DNA of 64,000 nt from Clostridia bacterium (lineage in GTDB: Bacteria > Bacillota > Clostridia > Oscillospirales > CAG-272): the NCBI GenBank assembly GCA_017942005.1, contig JAGAVJ010000025.1, positions 1 to 64,000 of the forward strand, given 5' to 3'. Positions within the stretch are counted from its first letter, which is position 1, and every line of letters starts with the position of its first letter. Made by a program: the position numbers and the translations under genes. Positions 16,567-26,053 of this stretch are shown here, one piece after another. The notes beneath the pieces are model-generated. The model was not told the origin of the DNA and did not search any database. It saw only the letters and a list, made by a program, of their open reading frames with translations.

Positions 16567-16599
16567 TATATACCACGTCTGTGAGAGGGGCGGTATTCG

Positions 16600-17046
16600 A
16601 TGCATATCAGAAAAGCCGGAATGGGTGATTTGTCAAGAGTTGCTGAAATCTATGTATTCAATAACAGAATCAATTATTTTCCAATCTTCAAAGATGAACG
16701 TTATTCTTTTGGTGAGATGCAAGTCGTTTCGCTGATAGATCATTACTTCCAAAAAGAAGAAATCATAGAAAACACCTATGTATTTGATGACGGATTGATA
16801 AAAGGCTTCCTGCAAATGAAGGAAGAGGAGATTTGTAAGTTATATGTAGATCCCTTTTTTCAAAGTATGGGAATTGGCAGTGCACTCATTGCATTTGCAA
16901 TCAAAGAGTTCCATGCAAATCATTTATGGGCGTTAGAGAAAAATAACAGAGCAATTTCTTTTTATCAAAGGCATGGCTTTCATTTGACAGGTCAAAAAAC
17001 GTTTGAAGAAGGTACCACAGAATATCTTGTTCAATTAGAACGATAA
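16600..17046 (+). CDS. GNAT-family N-acetyltransferase
   Basis: 148 aa. GNAT fold; the acetyl-CoA loop is visible at FFQSMGIGSALIAFAIKEF, then NNRAISFYQRHGFHLTGQ. Substrate unknown. It sits between era and recO, not a usual neighbour there, and its codons look more A/T-rich than the flanking genes, so it may have been inserted. Ribosome site GAGAGGGG. Confidence 0.85.
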   Translation: MHIRKAGMGDLSRVAEIYVFNNRINYFPIFKDERYSFGEMQVVSLIDHYFQKEEIIENTYVFDDGLIKGFLQMKEEEICKLYVDPFFQSMGIGSALIAFAIKEFHANHLWALEKNNRAISFYQRHGFHLTGQKTFEEGTTEYLVQLER

Positions 17047-17131
17047 CTTCAAGTTTTATATTGTGGGGATACCTTTCCGAAAATGAAGATACAAAAAGCA
17101 ATTTATGCTGTATGGAAGGAGGGGGCAGGTT

Positions 17132-17956
17132 ATGTCCGAAAAAAACACGGTCATAAATACACCCGGCGTCGTGCTTAGAACAACGGATGTCGGCGACCGT
17201 GACAAAATGCTGACTGTACTGACCCCCGATTACGGCAAGCTGTCCGTATTTGCACGCGGCGTCCGGAAAATTACAAGCGGCAGTCTTCCGGCAGCACAGC
17301 TGTTTGCTTATGCGCGTATGACACTGCGGAGCGGTTCCCAATACTACTATTTAAAAGAAGCTGCGATTGAAGAAACGTTTCTCGGTATTTCCAAAACGAT
17401 TGAGGGCGCCGCGCTTGCATCGTATCTATGTGAAGCGGCGGACGAGCTGACCGTACCCGATCTTGAATCTAAAGCGATGATGCAGCTTGTTTTAAACACC
17501 CTTTGGACGATTGCCGGGCAGAAACGGCCGAACGATTTGATCAAAGGTGCGTTTGAGCTGCGCGCTGCCGCCATTTCCGGCTATATGCCCGATCTTACAT
17601 CCTGCTGTGTCTGCGGCTGCGAGGAATGCGGGGAGCATGGTATGCTTGATATCATGAACGGGCGGCTTTTCTGTACGCGCTGCTATGCGGAGATGTATGC
17701 AAAGACTTCTTCTCGAAATGAAGCGCGGGAACCTTTGCTTTTTCGGCGTGTCAATCAAAGCGCCCTGCAGGCAATGCGGTATGTGTTATACACAGAAGCA
17801 AAGCGGCAGTTTTCATTTACCGTGGAAGGAGAGGGAATCCTCCTTTTTACCGACGCCTGTGAAACCTATCTTTTGCATCATGTCGGTCACGGATACAGAA
17901 CATTATCATATTATAAGTCAATAAAGGAACAGGATACCATCACATGTCACATTTAG
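17132..17956 (+). CDS. recO: DNA repair protein RecO
   Basis: 274 aa. RecO loads RecA in RecF-pathway repair. It has an N-terminal OB domain (GVVLRTTDVGDRDKMLTVLT), a helical domain, and a four-Cys zinc site CCVCGCEECG...FCTRC. A strong ribosome site GGAGGGGG precedes the ATG; an upstream ATG at 17105 is rejected. It overlaps mutS2 by 13 nt. Confidence 0.92.
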   Translation: MSEKNTVINTPGVVLRTTDVGDRDKMLTVLTPDYGKLSVFARGVRKITSGSLPAAQLFAYARMTLRSGSQYYYLKEAAIEETFLGISKTIEGAALASYLCEAADELTVPDLESKAMMQLVLNTLWTIAGQKRPNDLIKGAFELRAAAISGYMPDLTSCCVCGCEECGEHGMLDIMNGRLFCTRCYAEMYAKTSSRNEAREPLLFRRVNQSALQAMRYVLYTEAKRQFSFTVEGEGILLFTDACETYLLHHVGHGYRTLSYYKSIKEQDTITCHI

Positions 17957-20343
17957 ATAAAGCAATCAGAACCTTGGAATTTGACAAGGTTTTGGAACAG
18001 CTTGCGGCTGTGGCGCAAACGGAAGGCGCAAAGGAGAGAGCGCTGCATGTTCTCCCGCAGACGTCGCTTCCGCGCATCCGCAGGTTTCAGAACCAGACCT
18101 CCGATGCCCGCAAACTGATGGGCATCAAGGGAACCCCTCCGTTTGGCGGGGTCATTGATATCACGCCAATGACAGAACGTGCGGAAAAAGGCGCGTCGCT
18201 GTCCTGCGCGGAGCTTTTATCCATTGCAAATGTCCTGCGTGTTGCGCGAATGCTGGACAGCTATATCAATACCGATAAACGGTTTGATACTGCACTGGAT
18301 GAAATTTTTGACCGCCTGACTGCAAACCGGCGTCTGGAGGACCGCATCACGAAATCCATCCTGGCGGAAGACCTGATCGCGGACGAAGCAAGTCCGGCAT
18401 TGGCCGAAACACGCCGCAAGATTCGTTTGGCAAATACGAAAATCAAAGAAACGCTGTCCAAATATACAGGCGGACAGGCATTTTCAAAATATTTGCAGGA
18501 AAACATTGTTACGGTGCGAAACGGACGGTATGTCGTACCGGTCAAAGCGGAGTACCGAAACGAAGTAAAAGGCCTGATTCACGATACTTCTTCCTCCGGT
18601 GCAACCCTGTTTATCGAACCGCTGTCCGTGGTGGAAGCCAACAATGAACTGCGGTTCCTTGAGAATCAGGAGCAGAAGGAAATTGAGAAAATTCTTGCAG
18701 ACCTGTCTGCACAGGTCGGTGAGTGCGGAGGCGCACTTACGCTCAATTACCGCAACATCACAGAGCTTGCGTTTATTTTTGCAAAAGCAGAGCTTTCGTA
18801 TCGCATGAACGGTACAGAACCGCAGTTAAACGAGGACGGACGCATTGAACTGAAACGCGCAAGACATCCGCTGCTTGATGCAAAAACCGTTGTGCCGATT
18901 GATGTGCGGCTGGGCGGTGACTTTGATACTTTGGTCATCACCGGTCCCAACACTGGCGGTAAAACCGTTACGCTGAAAACGCTTGGGCTGTTTGCACTGA
19001 TGGCACAGGCAGGGCTGCATATTCCCGTGTCCGGAGAATCCACCATCTGCGTGTTTGACAAAATTTTTGCCGATATCGGTGACGAGCAATCCATTGAGCA
19101 GTCGCTCTCCACGTTTTCCGCACACATGGTGAATACCGTTTCGATCATGAAGGAAATGACGCCGAACAGCCTTGTTCTTTTTGATGAGCTTGGCGCCGGT
19201 ACAGACCCTGTCGAAGGTGCGGCGCTGGCAATTGCCATATTAGAGCATACCAGATCGGTCGGCGCACTGTGTGCCGCAACAACACATTATGCGGAACTGA
19301 AGGCATTTGCGCTGGATACCGAAGGCGTCTGCAACGCATCCTGTGAATTTGATGTGGAAACGCTGCGTCCGACATACCGGCTTGTCATCGGTACCCCCGG
19401 CAAATCCAATGCATTTGCCATTTCCTCCAAGCTTGGCTTGCCAGGGGAAATCATCACACGTGCAAACGAGTTGGTTTCCACAGACAACAAACGTTTTGAA
19501 ACGGTGATTGAACAGTTGGAAGTCAACCGTATGGAAATGGAAAAGAATGCCGACGAAACGGCAAAAATGCGAAGAGAATACGAGGAAATGAAGCGCCGTG
19601 CGGATGAGGAAATTGCGCGTGATCGAGCAGCCGCAGAAAAAGAACTGGAAAAAGCACGGGCGCAGGCGGCGGGAATCATTGCTTCTGCAAAGGCATCTTC
19701 TGAATATATTTTTGAGCAGATGGAGGAAGTCAAGCGGAAGAAGGAAAGCGCCAATCTGGCACGGGAACTGGACGAAGCACGCCGACGCATTCGTGTCAAT
19801 TTGAAAGAATCAGACGCATTTATCGATCCGATTATCAAGCGCGACACGGAAGGCTACGTACTGCCGCGGCCGCTTAAGGTCGGTGACGCTGTGATTCTTG
19901 TGAATCTCGATATGCAGGGAACGGTTACGGCTGTCGCAGACCGGGACGGAATGGTTTCCGTACAGGCAGGCGTCATTAAAACCAAGGTGAAAGAAAACGA
20001 GCTGATGCTGGTAGACGGCAAACAAGTAACGGTAAAGGAAAATGCAAAGAAGCCGAGAATGGCGACGCAGAAAACGGTGCGCGCCGCAATCGCGCGCGAT
20101 TTCCGACCGGAACTTGATCTGCGCGGCGAATATTCCGACGATGCGTGGCTGAAAGCCGACAAGTATCTTGACGATGCAGCGCTGACCGGCATCAAGTCTG
20201 TCACACTGATTCACGGCAAAGGAACCGGAGCGCTGCGTAAGGTCATATGGGATAAGCTGAAAAAGGATCCGCGTGTCAAGTCGTACCGTGCCGGTGCATA
20301 TGGGGAAGGCGATTACGGCGTTACGGTTGTAGATTTAAAATAA
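17944..20343 (+). CDS. mutS2: Endonuclease MutS2
   Basis: 799 aa. MutS2/RqcU: a MutS-type ATPase with a C-terminal Smr nuclease; known roles are suppression of recombination and rescue of collided ribosomes. Walker A TGPNTGGKTVTLKTLG is near 340, Walker B LVLFDELGAGTDPVEGAALA near 415, a coiled coil near 515-620, and the Smr domain at the C-terminus (LDLRGEYSDDAW, SVTLIHGKGTGALR). It is cotranscribed with recO. Confidence 0.95.
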   Translation: MSHLDKAIRTLEFDKVLEQLAAVAQTEGAKERALHVLPQTSLPRIRRFQNQTSDARKLMGIKGTPPFGGVIDITPMTERAEKGASLSCAELLSIANVLRVARMLDSYINTDKRFDTALDEIFDRLTANRRLEDRITKSILAEDLIADEASPALAETRRKIRLANTKIKETLSKYTGGQAFSKYLQENIVTVRNGRYVVPVKAEYRNEVKGLIHDTSSSGATLFIEPLSVVEANNELRFLENQEQKEIEKILADLSAQVGECGGALTLNYRNITELAFIFAKAELSYRMNGTEPQLNEDGRIELKRARHPLLDAKTVVPIDVRLGGDFDTLVITGPNTGGKTVTLKTLGLFALMAQAGLHIPVSGESTICVFDKIFADIGDEQSIEQSLSTFSAHMVNTVSIMKEMTPNSLVLFDELGAGTDPVEGAALAIAILEHTRSVGALCAATTHYAELKAFALDTEGVCNASCEFDVETLRPTYRLVIGTPGKSNAFAISSKLGLPGEIITRANELVSTDNKRFETVIEQLEVNRMEMEKNADETAKMRREYEEMKRRADEEIARDRAAAEKELEKARAQAAGIIASAKASSEYIFEQMEEVKRKKESANLARELDEARRRIRVNLKESDAFIDPIIKRDTEGYVLPRPLKVGDAVILVNLDMQGTVTAVADRDGMVSVQAGVIKTKVKENELMLVDGKQVTVKENAKKPRMATQKTVRAAIARDFRPELDLRGEYSDDAWLKADKYLDDAALTGIKSVTLIHGKGTGALRKVIWDKLKKDPRVKSYRAGAYGEGDYGVTVVDLK

Positions 20344-20767
20344 CGTAAGTTCCATGAATTTATGGGGAAAACTCTCCCCCCAAAAAAGAGTTTCCCCAAA
20401 TCCCTTCCCCTTTTTCAAAAAATTTTCCACGGTGCTGTTTTTGTTTTAAGTATCACGCGGGCGATGCCAACATTTGAAAAAATCCGATTTTTGCGAAAAA
20501 TACAAAAACTTTCAAAAACCCTCTTTTCAAAAACTGAAATATCTGATATAATATAAGGTAACAGAAGCTTCTGTCATCGAAGCTTTATCATAAAGCGCGG
20601 CGGATGTGTTGTTTTGCGGTTTTTTTGATGAAAATGTCGGCGATGGCAACACAAGTTCGACGCCATTCTATCAAGAAAGGATTATTTTTGCGTATTCCTT
20701 TGACAGACTTTCGTTTTCTGTGTCTGTTTGAACTGGTTTCAATCGCAGCAAAATGGAGTATGCGAAA
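20344..20767 (+). other. Intergenic region upstream of the sugar isomerase genes
   Basis: Holds a terminator-like stem GGGGAAAACTC/GAGTTTCCCC (20364-20397), a likely promoter with extended -10 TGATATAAT (20547-20552) and TTTTCA as -35, and short hairpins (ACAGAAGCTTCTGT at 20561, GCTTTAT/ATAAAGC near 20583). No coding frame is convincing. Confidence 0.6.
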
Positions 20768-21568
20768 ATGATGGGAAAAATCATGAAAATGTGTCTGGGT
20801 GCACAGCTTTATACGGTGCGCGACTATATGAAGACCGAAGCAGATTACCGTATGATGATGAAGAAGATTGCGGATATCGGATATAAAACGGTTCAGATGT
20901 CCGGCTTCAATACTGCGGAAATTACACCTAGTGTGATCAAAGAAGTCACAGAGGAAAACAATTTAAAGGTCGTCTTAACACATACCGACCCCAAGCGGAT
21001 TTTAAATGAAACCGATTTGGTGATTGAAGAGCATTCACTGTTTGGCTGCGATGCCATTGGTATCGGCGGATTCTTCTTTGGAGAACACAGCTATGATGGC
21101 TTTATGAAGTTCGCAGAGGACTTTGCGCCTGCCATTGAAAAAATCAAGCGTGCGGGAAAGGTATTCCTTTACCACAATCACCGCTTTGAGTTTGAGAAAT
21201 GGCAGACCCCAACAGGCGAATGGAAGAACGGTCTTGAGCTTGTGATGGAAAGCACAGACCCGGCTGGCTGCAAGCTGACCTTTGATGCCTATTGGGCAGT
21301 GGCAGCCGGTGCGGATGCAGCCGACTTTATCAGAAAGCACGGCGACCGTATTTTCTGTACCCATTTCAAGGATATGGCGGTTAAGAACGATCAGATTGTC
21401 ATGACAGAGCTTCTCACCGGCAATATGAACTATGACGCCATTATGGCAGCCTGTGCAGATGCCGGTATTCGTGATTTGTTTGTGGAACAGGATCAGGTTT
21501 TCATGGATTCCATTGAAAGCATGAAGATTTCACACGACAATATGAAGGCGAGATACGACCTCGACTAA
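20768..21568 (+). CDS. Sugar phosphate isomerase/epimerase (TIM barrel)
   Basis: 266 aa. Xylose-isomerase-like TIM barrel (AP endonuclease family 2). It begins GAQLYTVRDY and contains FLYHNHRFEFEKW, KLTFDAYWAVAAGADAADFI, CTHFKDMA and LFVEQDQ, which carry the His/Glu/Asp metal ligands of the family. The exact substrate cannot be told; neighbours (a second TIM-barrel gene and rhaB) suggest deoxy-sugar or polyol catabolism. GGAG lies nine bases before ATG 20768; 20753 and 20783 are alternatives. Confidence 0.82.
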   Translation: MMGKIMKMCLGAQLYTVRDYMKTEADYRMMMKKIADIGYKTVQMSGFNTAEITPSVIKEVTEENNLKVVLTHTDPKRILNETDLVIEEHSLFGCDAIGIGGFFFGEHSYDGFMKFAEDFAPAIEKIKRAGKVFLYHNHRFEFEKWQTPTGEWKNGLELVMESTDPAGCKLTFDAYWAVAAGADAADFIRKHGDRIFCTHFKDMAVKNDQIVMTELLTGNMNYDAIMAACADAGIRDLFVEQDQVFMDSIESMKISHDNMKARYDLD

Positions 21569-21624
21569 TCCTGTTTCCAATCACAACAGGAAAGCACAAA
21601 AATTTTCGTTTGTGACAAAGAGCG

Positions 21625-21664
21625 AAGAAAGGAAGCTTTCCAAAAGAAAGCAGAAAAAGAGAAA
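21625..21664 (+). promoter_or_regulatory. Hairpin-bridged ribosome binding site of the second isomerase gene
   Basis: AAGAAAGGA (21625-21633), perfect stem GCTTTC-CAAAA-GAAAGC (21635-21651), 13 nt AGAAAAAGAGAAA, then ATG. The post-hairpin ATGGTCATA motif is not conserved in this copy. Confidence 0.65.
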
Positions 21665-22522
21665 ATGGCAAAATTTATTCTCAGTGCATTTGCTGACGAA
21701 TATTCCCCTGAAATCGACCGTCAGATTGAGGGACTTAAGAAAAACGGCATTGGCTTTATGGAGATTCGCGGTGTTGACGGTGTCAATATCTCCGATATCA
21801 CGCTGGAAAAGGCGGGAGAAGTACATGCAAAGCTGAAAGCAGCCGGAATCGGAGTTTCCTCCATCGGTTCACCCATCGGTAAGATCAAGCTGACCGACGA
21901 CTTTGACGCACATGTGGAAAAGTTCCGTCACACCATCAAAATTGCAAAAATTCTGGAATGCGACAGAATCCGTATGTTCTCCTTCTATATTCCGGACACA
22001 CACGACCTTGCTCCGGTACGTGATGCCGTCATGGAACGGCTTGGCGCACTTCTGCAAATTGCAGAAGAAGAAGGCGTGATTCTGTGCCATGAAAATGAGC
22101 GCGGCATCTATGGCGAAACTGTAGAAGGATGTGTCGATATTCTGAGAACCTTTGAGGGCAGAATCAAATGTGTCTTTGACCACGCAAACTTCATTGTTTC
22201 CGGCATCGAAGCGTTCCCGTATGCATTTGATGTGCTGTGCGACGATATCTTCTATATGCACATCAAGGATGCAGGGCATGCCGTGGACGGTTCCATGCAG
22301 ATTTTCCCGGCAGGGGAAGGCGCCGGCAACTTTGAAGCAACCTTCCGCCGTTTGAACGCTTATGACAAAACGTTCTATTGCACACTGGAACCGCATTTGA
22401 AGGTATTCGGCGGTCTTGACGCGCTGGAAGCTGCAAAGCATGACGGACTTGTCAAAAACCAGTTTGCCACCAATGAAGAGGCATTCTGTGCCGCAGCCGA
22501 CGCCATAAAGCGGTATCTCTGA
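21665..22522 (+). CDS. Sugar phosphate isomerase/epimerase (TIM barrel)
   Basis: 285 aa. Second xylose-isomerase-like barrel in tandem. Features are SAFADEYSP at the N-terminus, ILCHENERGIYG, IKCVFDHANFIVSG, FYMHIKDAGH and CTLEPHLKVF, with metal-ligand positions kept. It differs clearly in sequence from the preceding gene, so it is not a recent duplicate. It is probably cotranscribed with 20768; rhaB follows after an interspersed repeat. Confidence 0.83.
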   Translation: MAKFILSAFADEYSPEIDRQIEGLKKNGIGFMEIRGVDGVNISDITLEKAGEVHAKLKAAGIGVSSIGSPIGKIKLTDDFDAHVEKFRHTIKIAKILECDRIRMFSFYIPDTHDLAPVRDAVMERLGALLQIAEEEGVILCHENERGIYGETVEGCVDILRTFEGRIKCVFDHANFIVSGIEAFPYAFDVLCDDIFYMHIKDAGHAVDGSMQIFPAGEGAGNFEATFRRLNAYDKTFYCTLEPHLKVFGGLDALEAAKHDGLVKNQFATNEEAFCAAADAIKRYL

Positions 22523-22524
22523 TT

Positions 22525-22665
22525 TGTTAAATAAGGGGCAACGCCCCGTCATTGGGGCAAGTAACTTGGGGCATTTGCCCCTTAGAATTTCCGTAGGGGA
22601 TTTTTATTCCCTACAGAAAGACTGAGATGGAACCCGCCTATAGAGGCGGGGGACATCATGTCGCG
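22525..22665 (+). repeat. Interspersed repeat family D, full copy
   Basis: Begins AATAAGGGGCAACGCCCCGTC, has TTGGGGCATTTGCCCCTTAG and GGGGATTTTTATTCCCT, and ends CCCGCCTATAGAGGCGGG with GACATCATG. It holds several short hairpins. The inverted copy at 26585-26735 matches over the whole length. Confidence 0.85.
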
Positions 22666-22729
22666 GTTATAGCAACAAACAGCATAAAAACTCTATTTAT
22701 ATCCATTTGGAAAGGAAACATTTTATATT

Positions 22730-24214
22730 ATGGCAGAATTAAAAATGCTCGCAATCGACCTCGGCGCTTCATCCGGCCGCGGTATCATCGGAAAATTTGA
22801 CGGAAAGAAATTTTCGCTGGAAGAAAACCACCGTTTCCCCTCGGAACCGGTGACCATCGCAGGCTCCTTTAACTGGGATATCATGCGTATTTTCCACGAA
22901 ATCAAGCAGGCAATTAACAAGTGTGCGCTGTCGGAAGAACGCGATATCAAGACGATTGGTATTGATACCTGGGGTGTTGACTACGGTTTGCTTGACAAGC
23001 ACGGCAAGCTGCTTACCAACCCCGTCCATTACCGTGATACCCGTACCGTCGGTATTCAGGACTATGCAGAACAGTTTATGCCGAAAAAGCGTCTTTACGA
23101 TATCACCGGCATTCAGTTCTGTGATTTCAATACCGTCTGGCAGCTGGCAGCAGAGCTGCGTGACAACCCGGAGCTGGTTGCATGTGCAGACAAAATGCTG
23201 TTTATTCCCGATCTGCTCAACTATTTCCTGACAGGCAAAATGCAGACAGAATACACCATTGCATCCACCGGTGCACTTTTAGATGCAAAGTCCAGAAACT
23301 GGTCAAAAGAAGTCATTGATGCATTTGGTATTCCAGAGAGACTGTTTACAAACGTTGTGGAACCGGGTACCGTTGTCGGCCCGCTGCTCGGGTCTCTGAA
23401 AGACGAGCTTGGCGAAATCAATACAAATGTCGTCAATGTTGCTGCGCATGACACTGCTTCCGCTGTGGTCGCTGTTCCTGCGGTGAAGGGCGAGGACTTC
23501 ATTTTCATTTCCTCCGGTACATGGTCCCTGATGGGTACAGAAACGATGTCTCCGATCATTACGGACAAATCGTTCGGTTATAACTTTACAAACGAAGGCG
23601 GTTTCGGCGGTTCGATCCGGTTCTTAAAGAATATCATGGGTCTTTGGATTGAACAGGAATCCCGCCGTCAGTGGAAACGTGAAGGCAAATCCTTTACTTT
23701 TGATGAGCTGTCCAATGCAGCAATGGCATCCAAGCCCTGCCAGTGCATCATCAATCCGGACGATCCTGCATTCGGTGTTCCCGGCAATCTGCCGCTTGCG
23801 ATCCGTGAATACTGTAAGAAGACCGGTCAGCATGTTCCTGAAAATGAAGGCGAAATTGTGCGTGCAATCTTTGATTCTCTCGCACTGCGCTACAAGTGGT
23901 CTGTAGAAGCCATTGACGATATGAAGGGCAAGCGCATTCCGTTTATCAATATTGTCGGCGGCGGAACAAAGAAAGGTCCGCTGTGCCAGCTGTGCGCAGA
24001 TGCCTGCGAACGTCCCGTTTATGCAGGTCCTGTTGAAGCAACTGCCATTGGCAATATCGCAGTACAGGCGATTTCTTCTGGTGAAATCAAGGATCTTTCC
24101 GAAGCACGTGAAGTGATTTCCAATTCTTTTGAAATTGATCACTACGAGCCAAAGGGTGACAAGGCAATGTGGGACGATGCATATGCAAAGTTTTTAAAGC
24201 TGATTGAAGCATAA
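22730..24214 (+). CDS. rhaB: Rhamnulokinase (FGGY carbohydrate kinase)
   Basis: 494 aa. Phosphorylates L-rhamnulose in rhamnose breakdown. The N-terminal ATPase motif AIDLGASSGRGIIG, TIGIDTWGVDYGLLD and the C-terminal NIVGGGTKKGPLCQLCADA are typical of RhaB. No rhaA, rhaD or rhaM is adjacent, so the TIM-barrel neighbours may take isomerase roles, or the true substrate may be a related ketose. Ribosome site GGAAAGGA, then ATG at 22730. Confidence 0.88.
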   Translation: MAELKMLAIDLGASSGRGIIGKFDGKKFSLEENHRFPSEPVTIAGSFNWDIMRIFHEIKQAINKCALSEERDIKTIGIDTWGVDYGLLDKHGKLLTNPVHYRDTRTVGIQDYAEQFMPKKRLYDITGIQFCDFNTVWQLAAELRDNPELVACADKMLFIPDLLNYFLTGKMQTEYTIASTGALLDAKSRNWSKEVIDAFGIPERLFTNVVEPGTVVGPLLGSLKDELGEINTNVVNVAAHDTASAVVAVPAVKGEDFIFISSGTWSLMGTETMSPIITDKSFGYNFTNEGGFGGSIRFLKNIMGLWIEQESRRQWKREGKSFTFDELSNAAMASKPCQCIINPDDPAFGVPGNLPLAIREYCKKTGQHVPENEGEIVRAIFDSLALRYKWSVEAIDDMKGKRIPFINIVGGGTKKGPLCQLCADACERPVYAGPVEATAIGNIAVQAISSGEIKDLSEAREVISNSFEIDHYEPKGDKAMWDDAYAKFLKLIEA

Positions 24215-24218
24215 AAAG

Positions 24219-24254
24219 AAAATATCCCCTCCGGGAAACCGGAGGGGATATTTT
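24219..24254. terminator. Bidirectional terminator between rhaB and the ECF gene
   Basis: AAAATATCCCCTCCGG-GAAA-CCGGAGGGGATATTTTT, with A/T tails on both sides; it serves convergent genes. Confidence 0.92.
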
Positions 24255-24306
24255 TATACGATAGAGTATCACACAATAGAAAGAGATGATACGCAAAAAG
24301 AACTGT

Positions 24307-24945
24307 TTACGCGTTTGCCTGTTTTTTGATAATACCGGTATGGCGGAGTGCAGTGCAGATTGCAGTACCTACCACAAGAGAAGCTGCAAGCTCAGCTACT
24401 GCATTAATCGTGACGGAACCGAAAACAAATGCAAAAAAGGGAAGCGCGCCAAAGCTTTCAATAATAATCGGTTCATTATGGAAGAAGAAATACAGTGCAG
24501 ACATGAAAAGAATGGTGTTCAAAAGCGGCGCCGATGCACATGCAACAGCACAGGAAACCGGATTTGCAAGTTCCTTGTTTTTAATGGCGTTGATTTTGGA
24601 GAAAATCAATTCCATACCTTTGTAGATCAAGCCGGCAAGGAATCCCATCAAGGTTCGTGTAACTACAGTAAAGCAGAAGGTATAGAAAACGTTGATAGTC
24701 ATCAGAGCCGTACCGAGGGCATCCATGCCAAAGCATTGGATAAAGCTTGTCAGACCGAATACAAACCCGAGAAATGCGCCGGCGGCAGGACCTATCAGGA
24801 TTGCACCGATGACAACGGGAATCGATAGAAACGTAATGGTCATTGTCGCAACGCGGAGATAACCGAGCGGGGTGAATGCCATGACAAGGATGATGGCGGT
24901 CAGTATGGCCAATTGTACCATCTGACGGGTTTTGGTGTTTTTCAT
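24307..24945 (-). CDS. ECF transporter S-component, probably pantothenate-related
   Basis: 212 aa with about six membrane segments and a short cytoplasmic tail. MKNTKTRQMVQLAILTAIILVMAFTPLGYL is an S-component start; FLGFVFGLTSFIQCF is a conserved loop region. It would bind a vitamin and pair with a shared EcfAAT module encoded elsewhere. It follows coaX on the same strand by about 107 nt, and coaX-linked S-components are often pantothenate transporters; the substrate is inferred from that. Start ATG 24945 with AAAGGAG six bases upstream. Confidence 0.8.
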   Translation of the reverse strand: MKNTKTRQMVQLAILTAIILVMAFTPLGYLRVATMTITFLSIPVVIGAILIGPAAGAFLGFVFGLTSFIQCFGMDALGTALMTINVFYTFCFTVVTRTLMGFLAGLIYKGMELIFSKINAIKNKELANPVSCAVACASAPLLNTILFMSALYFFFHNEPIIIESFGALPFFAFVFGSVTINAVAELAASLVVGTAICTALRHTGIIKKQANA

Positions 24946-25052
24946 ATGAAACTCCTTTTGCCGCTGCCGTTTCAAAGAACATTGAATACAGTGCGGCTTT
25001 TTTATATTTCAAACGCTTACCGCAGGAATATATCATGCGGCGAGCAGTTTGT

Positions 25053-25829
25053 TCAAGGATGATTGCGGCAGAAAAGCGTGTGCAGACCTTCAAACAGAAG
25101 ATGCGGTACTGTGCGGAAGGTGTAGGAACAGTGGGGCGTAACCTGCTGTGCATACTTGCCGGTTGCAAGCAGCGTTATGTCGGAAACCGTACATCCAAGT
25201 TCTCCGGCGATGCGGAGAATCATACCGTCAATCTGTGCTGCTGCACCGATAATCAAACCGGAGCGCAGGGAATCGGTGGTGTTTTTGCCAATGACACACC
25301 GCGGTTTGGAAAGAGAACATTCAAGGAGCAGTGCGGCGTCGCGCTTCAGTGCACGTGCGGAGGACAGCACCCCCGGCATGATGACAGCACCCACGACGTC
25401 CCCTTCCAAATCGAGTACCGTCAATGTGGTTGCAGTGTCAAACAGTGCAATGATGCATGCACCCTGTGTATACCGTTTTGCGCCGCTGGCAAGGGAAACA
25501 AGATCGGCTCCCAGCTGAGAGGGTGTGTCGATCCGGATTTTCATGCCTGTTTTGATTCCGGCGCCGATAAATACGGGACGTGCAGCGGTAAACTGTGCGA
25601 CTGCTGCGCGGATGGTCTCGTCCAGTGTGGGAACCACCGACGCGATGATCACATCTGTAATCTTCCGATAATCGAATTCGCGCATTGAAAAAATCTGGAA
25701 GAGCTGTGCTGCATATTCATCTGCGGTACGTGTAGTATCGGTGGAAAGCTCTGCACTGAACAGAATCTCATTGCCTTCCCAGATGCAAAGTGCAATATCC
25801 GTATTGCCGACATTCAGCGCAAGCAGCAT
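25053..25829 (-). CDS. coaX: Type III pantothenate kinase-like protein with altered active-site motifs
   Basis: 258 aa, normal length. CoaX phosphorylates pantothenate, the first step of coenzyme A synthesis. Family signatures are GADLVSLASGAKRY and GAVIMPGVLSSARALKRDAALL. Two catalytic motifs are unusual: the N-terminal DxGNT Asp is Asn (LNVGNTD, residue 6), and the usual DFGTATT is ALFDTATT, losing the Asp and shifting a new one. It could be a divergent active enzyme or one in decline. Upstream (25863-25868) lies an extended -10 on the minus strand. Confidence 0.82.
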   Translation of the reverse strand: MLLALNVGNTDIALCIWEGNEILFSAELSTDTTRTADEYAAQLFQIFSMREFDYRKITDVIIASVVPTLDETIRAAVAQFTAARPVFIGAGIKTGMKIRIDTPSQLGADLVSLASGAKRYTQGACIIALFDTATTLTVLDLEGDVVGAVIMPGVLSSARALKRDAALLLECSLSKPRCVIGKNTTDSLRSGLIIGAAAQIDGMILRIAGELGCTVSDITLLATGKYAQQVTPHCSYTFRTVPHLLFEGLHTLFCRNHP

Positions 25830-25944
25830 CGTAACACCCCTTTTTCCTTATTCCGATTTCCTATTATATCATATAATTGTGAATATGTTGTTAATATTTT
25901 TTGATTTGCCGCATTTAAAATGTTTTGAAATGGGACAAATGGAC

Positions 25945-25977
25945 TGGGAAAATCTTTTTTTCATAAAAGTTTTCCCA
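25945..25977 (+). terminator. Terminator-like hairpin TGGGAAAA/TTTTCCCA
   Basis: Eight-bp stem with a T-rich 17-nt loop between divergent and convergent transcripts; same type as the stems at 14923, 20364 and 47311. The orientation of its function is unclear. Confidence 0.45.
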
Positions 25978-26053
25978 ATGAATTCATCGAACCCACGTGA
26001 AAGCCTTACTGTTGCTGTAAAGGAGTGATCTCTCAAAAAGTGATTGCAAAAAT

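Noticed and set aside
22665..22680. GTTATAGC near rhaB as a stray CRISPR repeat or antirepeat
   Set aside because: Only eight bases match, and the following sequence differs.
20768..24214. Complete rhamnose operon
   Set aside because: Only rhaB is recognisable; rhaA, rhaD and a dedicated regulator are absent.
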